The position numbers and the translations under genes were made by a program. From contig NC_026479.1 of assembly GCF_000328475.2 (NCBI RefSeq), forward strand, positions 1,815,392 to 1,879,391: 64,000 nt of DNA, written 5' to 3'. This document shows positions 55,953 to 64,000 of the stretch, piece by piece. The first letter of the stretch is position 1; every line of letters begins with the position of its first letter. A model generated the notes under the pieces. The model made no database searches. It was not told where the DNA came from and worked only from the letters and a program-made list of their open reading frames with translations. Source of the DNA: Mycosarcoma maydis. Taxonomy: Eukaryota; Basidiomycota; Ustilaginomycetes; Ustilaginales.

Positions 55953-55961
55953 ATCAGATAA
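55953..55961 (+). promoter_or_regulatory. ATCWGATAA iron-responsive GATA box
   Basis: ATCAGATAA, paired with the box at 55918-55926 in opposite orientation, 1496 bases upstream of the ferric reductase ATG. It is followed at once by a second CAGAT. Confidence 0.62.
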
Positions 55962-57678
55962 CAGATTCTTCCCATAACTCGGCTGCGCTGTCAAATAATG
56001 CCCTCTGCCACTGTACCACGCAGAACAAAAAGCAAGAAGCGCACAGCCGCCACGTAACGATCAAAACTGGTATCCCGATTCGCTCCGGGCTTGTGCCTTC
56101 CACTTGTGTCAGTGCATCCGGCTCGCCCTGCACTAGCAGGTTCCTGCGTGAAAGTCTGCAGTTGGTCGAGACTTCATGCGAGCCCGGTCCCGCTCCAAGA
56201 GAGGCATTGTCTACTCCGTCTCTCAAAACTTGCATCCTGTTCAGTGCTTCAGCATTCTCATTTGTAAAGTGATACATGTGCGTTGATGGTTTGCGAGGAA
56301 GGGAAAGGCTGAATCGTACTTTCAATATCTTTTGTACTCCGAATAGGTCCATGAGGCATATTGTTTGACTAACTTAACTTACGTTGACTCGAACGTTGCA
56401 GTTCACGTACACACAAATACACAAGAAACGTAGCGCCATGTCTCTTGCGCCAGTGGAAAAGATGGAGAATAAAAATCTTGTCCAACTCGGTATCTAGCTT
56501 CAAGTGACAAATCAGACTGCTTGAGTTGGCATCGATGATGCTAGTATATCTCTGCCGACACCAACCCAAAAACCAGACTGCGAGTATGCCTGCATCAGCT
56601 CGAGGGATGATCAAGGACCGTACAACTGAAGTAGGTAGAATGCAGGTCTCCGTGAAAGCTCAAAGACAAAGTCCAGGCATGAAAATGAAGTACTGAGGCC
56701 CATGTTTTCACTTGTGTCCCGGCTAAGCGTCACTTGCTGGTTGAATGCTAAATGCTTTGATTGCGGCTTAGGCCTGTGGCGAGACTTGAGAGCTCGATGA
56801 GGCACCCTGCCCGCCTAAAAAAGGGGGGCTGGATGAGCGCAAGGGCGAGCGACAAAAAAGGGAGGGAGTACAGGGCGGGGAAATTCGAGCGCTAGGCGAT
56901 GGCCAGCCTAGCAACGACGAGAAAGATGATGGAGGAGAAGAAAATAACGTAGATTCATGAAATAAACACCAAGTTTTATGGAGAAAATTGGGAGGCGAGC
57001 TCTGCTCTCCCAGACGCTCTCGCCCTACCGCACGAGACGTCTGCATAACTACGAGCGTTCGTGTCTGAGGTTGTGCTGTCTTCCGTCAATTGGAGCTGCA
57101 ATTGCGGGTATTGATATTGCTTTGCTTCTCACATGGCCTTAGGACAACCTGATACTTTTCAAGTTAGCCTATCTGCCCAGTCCGCCCGGTTCGAAAGTCA
57201 CATGAGAAGATGATTGACCGCTTCAACTCGAAGACCGGCTCCCTTCTGACCGCTCCCAGCTTCGACCTATGTTCCAGTTCGAACCGAACGTACATGAAAC
57301 GCCTTTCAACGATAAACAAAGTTAAAATGTTAGCAGAAATCGTGAATGATGCTGACCCTCAGCTAGTTTTGTTTTCTAGACACAGTTCTTGACACAGCAG
57401 ACAGGGTCGCTTAGGTACATCATTACGCTCTCTAGTCTTGCTGCCGGCACCATACATTCCACAGCGTGTAATACAACGAACCATGTCGCTAAGCAATGCT
57501 ATAGCCCGATCCTTCCAGTCACCGCGCATAGGAAGCCTCGGCCCTCACTTTACGCCTGGCACTAGCTGGAATCAAGACATAATGGGTCAAGTTGAAGACG
57601 CGCTCATAGCTGTCTACTCTCGTTAGGCGAACATATACATGCAGATTCAAGCCTGGCCGAAGGAATAGCAGACAGGAC

Positions 57679-58032
57679 ATGAACGATGTTCAAGCTGCTC
57701 ACGACGTTCCGGAGACCATGGATTCTGAGCATGGTTCTTTCACCATTCTTTGGTCCAACAGCAGCTCTGAAGTCCGTAAGGGTGTTTGCAGCCAAATCAA
57801 GAACGATCCCACCGAAACACCAGCCCCCGGTACAATGGCGAAGTTCAACTCCGTCTCTTTCTCTAAGGCTGCAGCGCCCATGGTGTTCCGTGTTAGGAAG
57901 AACCTTTCACCCTCATCTATCTATGGCGTGGTCAGGGTACAAGATGCTCCGGAGCTACAAATTATGGCTGTGAGGCTTGTATCGAACATCATCAAGCATA
58001 GAGTGAAGAGAAGCTCGAGGAAAAGGTCATGA
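57679..58032 (+). CDS. hypothetical protein, 117 residues (doubtful)
   Basis: ATG 57679 to TGA 58030-58032. An inner ATG at 57718 gives a peptide beginning MDSEHGSFTILW. The C-terminus is strongly basic (HRVKRSSRKRS). Codon choice looks coding-like, but the opposite strand is also open over part of it and no family is recognised. Confidence 0.25.
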   Translation: MNDVQAAHDVPETMDSEHGSFTILWSNSSSEVRKGVCSQIKNDPTETPAPGTMAKFNSVSFSKAAAPMVFRVRKNLSPSSIYGVVRVQDAPELQIMAVRLVSNIIKHRVKRSSRKRS

Positions 58033-59170
58033 CCATGAACAAGCTACTGATTCACAGCTTCGCGGCCGCTAAGCGTCGAGTTCAGTCAGGTCATCCGCTT
58101 TAACGCGAATCTCGGCTGGACTTGGCGTGCTCTGCCACTTGCTTGTCTTCAATACCACCATCGCATCTGCAGCCTCTTCCATCATGTTTTTCCTCGCAAG
58201 TCTCGCATAGTCGGCCGTTGCCATGCTTTAACGCCTCTCCTGGATATCCCCTTCAGCCTTGCCCAGCGGAAACGTCTCTGCGGCAGACTCAGGCCCGACT
58301 TGTTACTTTCGCCCCGACAGATTTATCAGTACTTCGGCTGGCCAGTGTCTCGGCCCTCTCCTCACCTCCTGCTTGTACGTATAGCTCGCCAGGCCCAATT
58401 ACTCGCTCGCTCGCGATATTCTCGACGCTGACTGATACGCAGCACTCTTCGGCCCCAAACAGGGGCAGTTGCACGCCTCCCCTGGAGTCATCATCACCAC
58501 CGATATGCCCACGACACCTTTCAATGTAATGGACGTCTGAAATCGGATCGCTTTCGAAATGACATTGATGAGTCAGCAAGAGAGAGGCGGATTTTCTCCG
58601 TCACCGCCCTCTATCTCGTCTGTTAGTTTCCTCGTGCCTTCTTATTCTGCAGTCTTCGAATGCGCCTTAGCCTGTGGTTAGCTTCTGTGCTTTCTTCTTT
58701 TCCTCAATCCAGTCGTTACATTACTCATATCGTGCCCTTGAGTGTACGGGTGTGACAGCAACCCTTGCTGAGAATGGGATCTCGCTAGGTTTAACTCTCA
58801 TCCAAATCAAGAATTCCGATCACCCCATCTCAACTCCGCTCCTCTCCGCGACTACATGCCTTGCTGTTTGGAGCCTTCGGCAGCTCGCTGTGACATTTAT
58901 CATCCCGCGCGGTTTGGTTCGCGTATTCGCCTGTTCTTACGCTTCTGACTTCCTCTATGGCTGTTCGAGCTAATTGGACCTCTGTCTACGGCGATATCGG
59001 GTTTGCTGAGTTCGAGATCAAGTCTGACATGACATCCCCGCAAAACCCATTCTGTCGTGTCTCGACTGCGCTGCCGGTACCGAGCGCAAACAAAGGTATT
59101 CATACCTGATTGTGTGAGGGCAGAATTTTGATTTGCGAACGGAACGATACTGAAACGGCGAAATACAGGG

Positions 59171-60085
59171 TTACTTGAGATTCTTCGCCGCCCATTGAGC
59201 CACAGAGATCGTTGACAAACCTCTGCGTGCTGTATAGGTGTTTTCATGATCCCAGTGCGTCCCAAGCCCAGAAGCAAAAGTGATCCTGTACATACGCATC
59301 TGGTTGGTGGGATCGTTAGCAAGTTCTTGCTCTAACTGATCGACTGATTTGAGGCTTCTCTCGACGTTTCTGCCAAGTTTGTCTTGCACTATGTTGGCGA
59401 GCCGATCCATAGAGATGGAATCACCGGAAATATAGACGACACCGTTCTCTTGCGGAGTGACAAAGATGAGCTCGGCAATGACGTTGCCAATATCCTCCAC
59501 CGCTGTGACCGTGAGAGTGTTGTCCCAGCTTCCGATGGCGGTGAATTTGGCGTTCTCGAGATCGACCAGTCCGAAATCTTTCCTAAACAGGAAGCTGAGA
59601 AACATGCCCGTTGACACAATGACCCACTGCGTCTGTTTCTGGGCTCTGAGCAGATCGCGGATGGCAACTTGCTCGGCGAAGAGATCGTGCTTTGTGTTGC
59701 GTTGGATGACGTCGTAATCGAGGCCGAACTGCCAAGGGAAGAACTTGGGGATGCCTGCATCTAGGGCAGCTCGTGCAATCTTTGTCTGCGTTCCCGGTGG
59801 CATTTCCATGCCCGTGCACCCAATCACAATGTCGAAAGGCTTGAAGAGAGCTGTGAGCTCTGACTGAGTGGCTGCTGCTACATCGCCAGGAATAATAGAG
59901 ACCTTGCTCTGTCTGTACTTGGCAATCCTCGCTTTTTTGGCTTCGTCTTGGGTTTCAATGGTCGACGGGCGCAAGAGCAGGACAATCTCGGTGTCGGCAC
60001 GAGCTTGATGGTTTGCCAGATTCAAGACAATCTGATCACCGAGTTCGCCGGCACCGAGGATGAGGATGGACTTGGGTCGAGACAT
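59171..60085 (-). CDS. NmrA/isoflavone-reductase-like NAD(P)-binding protein
   Basis: 304 residues, single exon, ATG 60083-60085; the frame upstream starts only with TTG. The N-terminus carries a Rossmann motif ILILGAGELGDQIV (GxGxxG form). It is followed by an NmrA-like run with DVAAATQSELTALFKPFDIVIGCTG and the FFPWQFGLDYD stretch typical of isoflavone-reductase/NmrA-like atypical short-chain reductases. The TAIGSWDNTLTVTAVEDIGNVIAELI segment is also characteristic. It may be a reductase or a redox-sensing regulator; the sequence does not say which. No iron GATA box was found upstream. It could correspond to the outermost member of the fer cluster, but nothing visible ties it to iron. Confidence 0.82.
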   Translation of the reverse strand: MSRPKSILILGAGELGDQIVLNLANHQARADTEIVLLLRPSTIETQDEAKKARIAKYRQSKVSIIPGDVAAATQSELTALFKPFDIVIGCTGMEMPPGTQTKIARAALDAGIPKFFPWQFGLDYDVIQRNTKHDLFAEQVAIRDLLRAQKQTQWVIVSTGMFLSFLFRKDFGLVDLENAKFTAIGSWDNTLTVTAVEDIGNVIAELIFVTPQENGVVYISGDSISMDRLANIVQDKLGRNVERSLKSVDQLEQELANDPTNQMRMYRITFASGLGTHWDHENTYTARRGLSTISVAQWAAKNLK

Positions 60086-61120
60086 ATTCACGTGGGATCC
60101 GGGGGTCAAGAGCAGCTACAATGTTATGTTACGGCGAGGGATCGTCACCGAGGAGAGCATCGAGAGCATCGAGTTTAAAAGTATTCTCTGAACCTGTCGG
60201 AGATACGCGCCCACACAATAACTGCCTCCAACACCTTTAGGCGTACGACGTCGGCGCTACCCAGCTATGGTGGCCATCAAGCACAACTTCCCATCGACAG
60301 AGAAACTCGGAGATTAAGGAGGGGCAAGTCAACTCGGAACTTCGGATGAGTCAAAGAGCTGCTCTTTGACGTGTCCGGCGGAAACTATGTTGTTCGTCAA
60401 GTGGAAGAATCTAGAAGCCACAATCACGAATCATCCACTCTGTAACTTTGGCATGGATTCGTGATTGGATTTCGGAGTTTAGCAGCGCAAAACGGTGCGG
60501 CGTGCGGCATGCGGGTGTTCGGATCGTGTTCGATTCAGTCTGCTAACAGGTGAAGTGCTCGATGACGTGTGACGGATCACGTGGAATCATCGATTCGTGA
60601 TTTGAATTTATGAAACTGTGATTGTAGCCAGCAAACGAATCTTTCACAATTTTAAGTTTGGTCGTGGATCATATTCGTGATTACACTGGATCAAAGCCGC
60701 GTGTTTCCGTTTTGTACCATTCACGTTGCGTCATGGCTGCAACGCTCTGCGTCAAGTGCCCACAGTCGCACTTTTCAGTGTCACATCGGCTACCTCGGCT
60801 CGGCTCGTTCGGCGTGCTCAACTCGCCCTCTCCAAAAATACAGTAGCTGCACTGTACGTGTTGAATGCCTCGCAGGTGTTCACAATTCGTGATTGTTTAG
60901 CCATTCACGATTCTGTGATTCGTGATTCACGATTTTTGTTTGCTCTGGACAAGGTTACGTCCGTGCGGGCAAGCACGGCGTGCTCATATGTAAATAGCCA
61001 CCTACGTCTCTGCTCAACAACTGCGTTGCTCCCACCGATTCATCGTTCCATCTTACTTTGTTCTTCGCCCACCTCACTCGTCCATTTGCCTCCAGCTTTT
61101 CCCATTCTCCATCAATCATC
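60086..61120. other. divergent promoter region of the NmrA-like and MAPEG genes
   Basis: 1.0 kb with AATCGTGAAT elements at about 60419-60430, 60593-60605 and 60884-60934. A long frame at 60726-61376 in a different phase from the MAPEG gene is a shadow. No further gene was seen. Confidence 0.6.
60884..60934. repeat. ATTCGTGATT/ATTCACGATT repeat cluster
   Basis: Direct and inverted copies of the motif alternate (AATTCGTGATT, ATTCACGATT, ATTCGTGATTCACGATT), about 190 bases before the MAPEG start. Confidence 0.85.
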
Positions 61121-61561
61121 ATGCCTTCCGTCGTCCTTGGCAGCAAGCCTCTTCTGGGTCCCTTGGTCGGTCTCAGCCTCTGGACTTTCGCAATCGAGGG
61201 TCTTCTCTACTACCGTAGGACGCCAGCACTCAAGAAGTACAACATCGACTTTGATCCCGAAAAGGTCAAGCAGGAGAAGGCCACCAAGCTTCCCGCTTTT
61301 GTTCAGTGGCCTGCTGACAACTTCAACAACCTCTTGGAACAACCCACGCAGTTCTATGCTGCCGTTCTTGGGCTGACTCTCTTGGACGTCAAGGACCCTC
61401 TCACTACTCGCCTTGCTTGGGGATACGTCGGTTTGCGCGTCGTCCACAGTCTGATCCATGTCAGCGTCAACAAGGTCACTGCCAGATTTGCCGTCTGGGC
61501 AACGAGTTCAGTCGTACTCCTTGGCATGACCGTAAAACTCGCCGCCGAAGTCTTCTACTAG
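61121..61561 (+). CDS. MAPEG-family membrane protein
   Basis: 146 residues, single exon, ATG 61121. It has four hydrophobic segments. NLLEQPTQFYAAVLGLTL after the first loop corresponds to the conserved NxxExxxxF region of MAPEG proteins, and AWGYVGLRVVHSLIHV to the RxxHSxxH stretch near the third segment. MAPEG proteins include microsomal glutathione transferases and leukotriene-C4-synthase-like enzymes of the endoplasmic reticulum. Many fungal members are unassigned. The N-terminal 60 residues form the first membrane segment and a basic loop. Enzymatic activity cannot be inferred. Confidence 0.88.
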   Translation: MPSVVLGSKPLLGPLVGLSLWTFAIEGLLYYRRTPALKKYNIDFDPEKVKQEKATKLPAFVQWPADNFNNLLEQPTQFYAAVLGLTLLDVKDPLTTRLAWGYVGLRVVHSLIHVSVNKVTARFAVWATSSVVLLGMTVKLAAEVFY

Positions 61562-63107
61562 GTCGTGCTTCCTTCACCTCTGCGCTATTGAGCCTTACTT
61601 GGATTACCATGACTCTCAATGGATCAAAAATTTATGTAGGACAACTATCTGCAACTACCAATGCAATTTCACAAGTTCCACTCGTGCTCATCTTGCAACG
61701 AATCTGCCTGTGCAAATGAGTCAATTCCGTGCGATGCCGGCCAGGATAAAACATGCAGGAAACCCCGTTGGCCAATATTCTGCTTGTTTTCCATCTACTG
61801 CCGCACTAATGGCTCTGGCCTTGTTTTGCGTCGATCCACGGTTGTTCGGCCGCCGAAAAAGTCATGGTGCCAGTTTCAGCAGCCGGCTGTGATGGTCGGG
61901 GCGTGGTGGTGATGGGTGGGCATAGGTGGAGGATCAGACGGTGGTTCGAAGCTGAGCTTTGGCGCGGTTGACGCTCGAACAAACCATCTAAACGCTCAGT
62001 GGTCGATCTTGGATTGTCAAAAAACCAACTGACCGTGGATTCACGTATTTCTGGACTTGATGTTTGTCTTTATTTTGGTCTTTCATGTTTTCCTCGAAGC
62101 TGAATGCGGTCCCTCGCGGTACCGTGACCAACTTACCCATCAAGGTAACAGGCAGCCTCTAGGGTAACTCCATCAAATGATGATCTAGTGCAACCGTATG
62201 AGACCGAAGCAGAAGAGTAAGCATTGCGTCGACTTTGTGGTTTTCGTTAGTATTCATGTTGCAGCAATTATGCGATCTGCCGAGCTTCAACCATACTCAG
62301 ATTTCTCAAGCAGCGATTGTCACGATCGTGAATAGTTATCCCAATTCTGACCAGATCCGTTGATCTTCTGGCGTGCGCGATCAGTCGCGGTGACGCAAGC
62401 CTGAATGGTAGGACGCGGACTTGAAGCTTAACCGCTGTACCGAAGGCAGGTCGACAACCGATCGGACTTGGGTTGTAATCTTCAACTCGCGGCTATATTA
62501 CTGATAACAACGTCGCACGGGATGTACAGGCAAAAAACGGTCATTTGGCTGCACCCAAGATAGAACGCAACTAATTGAGTCATTTGGTTTGTGCGCCTAC
62601 CCTGAGGAGAACGAAACGAAGCATGCAGGAATAGGACTCGGGTCCCCACCTCCTCATCCTCATGCATCAGAGATCGATATACCGATGCCCATCGCGATGG
62701 CCGGCCTGATGCGAGCCGAAACACCGCTCCGTCCTCTAACAGTTTTTCTCAGTCAGCGTCGCGCGCACGAGGTCTCTGTTGTGTTTGTTTGCGGTGGGCA
62801 AGGTTCGAGCAAAACATAACCTGGCGAAAGAAAAACATATACATTCACGATTGCAATTGCGTACGAAAACCTAGACAGGAGAGAGCTGCGGAAAGGGTCA
62901 GAAGAGAGACGAAATCGAGTGTGCTAGTGCCGCTTCGGGCCTGCAGAGCAGTGTTGAACGTTGTCTTTGGCGATGACTCCAGAGCAGGTGCGGATCGAGC
63001 TCACTCGACTGGGTTCAGACGCGTTGAGCCCAGGTCCATGCTGGACCGTTATTGGTCTCGAAGCGGCCATGATCAACCCACGATCGATATGGAGTGCAAA
63101 AGGGCTT
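61562..63107. other. intergenic region with a dispersed repeat copy
   Basis: Between the MAPEG gene and the 3' end of the last gene. It contains the second copy of the ~80-bp repeat (62418-62486) and a TGATAA core just after it. No gene is seen. Confidence 0.6.
62418..62486 (+). repeat. dispersed ~80-bp repeat, copy B
   Basis: Diverged copy of 42142-42220, sharing GACTTGAAGCTTAACCGCT, the CGGACTTG block and TGTAATCTTCAACT, with about ten bases deleted in the middle. Confidence 0.75.
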
Positions 63108-64000
63108 CTACCCATGCGACAGGAGATTATTCATGAAGCTGACAGGGTTGAATGCGGAATCGGAGCTAGACGACAGAATGTCCACCAAGGTTGGGCGGAG
63201 CTCGAAAAGGTCGAGACAGGGGTAAGTGTGCGAATCGAGCATACCCCGAATGCACAGCCGAGGACACTGTTGACCCGTAAGAGGTATCACTTGAGGTCGT
63301 AAGCCGTCTGGCGCTTGTTTGAATCCGGTCCTTGTGCCAAGGTCGAGAAGCACGCTCAACAGAGCCTGTTCGGTCAGTGGCTTCTCGTTCGGCGGTGCCA
63401 TCGAGGCGCTCTTGATCACCGGTCCAGCAATGGCAAACGCTGAACTAGCAAGGAACGTGGTGTCCTGTGGATCCCTTTGGTTCTTTGCTTCCCAGGCAAC
63501 GTAGGTCATGTAGCGCGCAGCGTGCATCTCGGCCTCTCCGGGCTCAAGGGTGATGTTGGAGGCATCGGTCGACGAACCATCAACGAAGGGCCGGTCGAGA
63601 TGACCTATGAAGACCGGGATGATGCCATCGAGGCCATACTCCGGGTTCTCTATTTGCACGGCTACTCCACGTTTCCAACAGTGCCATAGAAATTCGGGTG
63701 TTATCTCATCGATCGCATCGGTCAGCAAGTCAAAATGCGTAAAGTTGATCCACATCGGCAGCGTGGCGGAAGCCGACTGTGATTGATCTCTGAACGGAAT
63801 CGCATGCCGTTCGGTGCGCGAGCCGGCATCGTAGACGTCTTCAAGGCGTTGGCGCAGCGCAGCGAGATTGGCTTCGTCGAGGTCGGCAAGGTTCTCAAGA
63901 ACGCTTTCGAGACGCACGGGCTTGGCGTAGATGCTGGCAGCATCGTGCTCGGTGTCCGACGATCCCTTCGGCTGGTGAATCTCGGAATCTCTGCGCTTCA
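63108..64000 (-). CDS. unrecognised protein, 3' part only (runs off the window)
   Basis: The stop is at 63108-63110 (TAG on the minus strand). The frame stays open to base 64000, about 297 codons. The window ends with TGAAGC read on the minus strand, so the start could be an ATG just one base outside, or further out. The N-terminal part seen is acidic and helical (VLENLADLDEANLAALRQRLEDVYDAG). The middle contains aromatic-rich sequence (MWINFTHFDLL, EFLWHCWKRGVAVQIENPEYGLDGIIPVFIGHLDRPF), and the end is acidic and serine-rich. No membrane segment or known motif is recognised. A smut-specific family is possible. Confidence 0.75.
   Translation of the reverse strand, partial: KRRDSEIHQPKGSSDTEHDAASIYAKPVRLESVLENLADLDEANLAALRQRLEDVYDAGSRTERHAIPFRDQSQSASATLPMWINFTHFDLLTDAIDEITPEFLWHCWKRGVAVQIENPEYGLDGIIPVFIGHLDRPFVDGSSTDASNITLEPGEAEMHAARYMTYVAWEAKNQRDPQDTTFLASSAFAIAGPVIKSASMAPPNEKPLTEQALLSVLLDLGTRTGFKQAPDGLRPQVIPLTGQQCPRLCIRGMLDSHTYPCLDLFELRPTLVDILSSSSDSAFNPVSFMNNLLSHG

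Larger units (their letters stand above)
54458..59170. other. long gene-poor region
   Basis: 4.7 kb without a convincing gene. The proximal part is the ferric reductase promoter with a tandem duplication (54932-55187) and three iron GATA boxes. The distal part (56.3-59.1 kb) has short open frames on both strands, of which only 57679-58032 is listed, with low confidence. A possible coding relic at 58740-58910 (ending ITLIQIKNSDH-like) could not be assigned. Confidence 0.55.

Noticed and set aside
60726..61376. 216-codon frame overlapping the MAPEG gene
   Set aside because: It is in another phase, low in complexity and includes translated AATCGTGAAT repeat, whereas the MAPEG frame has clear family sequence.

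Overview
The window looks like nuclear DNA of a smut fungus (Ustilaginaceae), most likely Ustilago maydis or a very close relative. Three things point there: short GT-AG introns, intergenic regions full of an AATCGTGAAT-type heptamer repeat, and a complete ferrichrome A gene set. A 100-N assembly gap lies at 46278-46377.

Left flank (1-9.1 kb): the tail of an unknown gene, a broken secreted GH43-like glycoside hydrolase (two in-frame stops and one frameshift), a membrane-anchored THEM6-like thioesterase, a NiCoT nickel/cobalt permease and a three-exon FSP1/AIF-like flavoprotein. Core siderophore cluster (10.0-39.2 kb): a SIT/ARN-family siderophore permease (probable fer7), an ABCC half-cluster exporter (fer6), the N-hydroxyornithine acyltransferase (fer5), the enoyl-CoA hydratase that makes methylglutaconyl-CoA (fer4), and a 4830-residue synthetase (fer3) reading A-T-C, A-T-C, A-T-C, T-C, T-C. 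Together Fer4, Fer5 and Fer3 give the known route from hydroxymethylglutaryl-CoA and N5-hydroxyornithine to ferrichrome A. The permease and the ferric reductase would bring the iron back in.

Right arm (40.4-54.5 kb): a monocarboxylate-porter-like MFS protein, two HxxxDG/BAHD-like acyltransferases of different subtypes, a PXMP4-like peroxisomal membrane protein beside the gap, and a four-exon FRE-type ferric reductase (probable fer9). Distal flank (55-64 kb): a long gene-poor stretch with a tandem duplication, then an NmrA-like oxidoreductase, a MAPEG protein and the 3' part of an unrecognised gene.

The strongest regulatory signal is a set of ten non-coding ATCWGATAA boxes, the extended site of iron-responsive GATA repressors (Urbs1/SreA/Fep1). 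By a uniform-base calculation about one is expected in 64 kb. They lie upstream of the permease, fer6/fer5, fer4, fer3 and the ferric reductase, and also upstream of the FSP1-like gene. They are absent next to the MFS and acyltransferase genes of the right arm.
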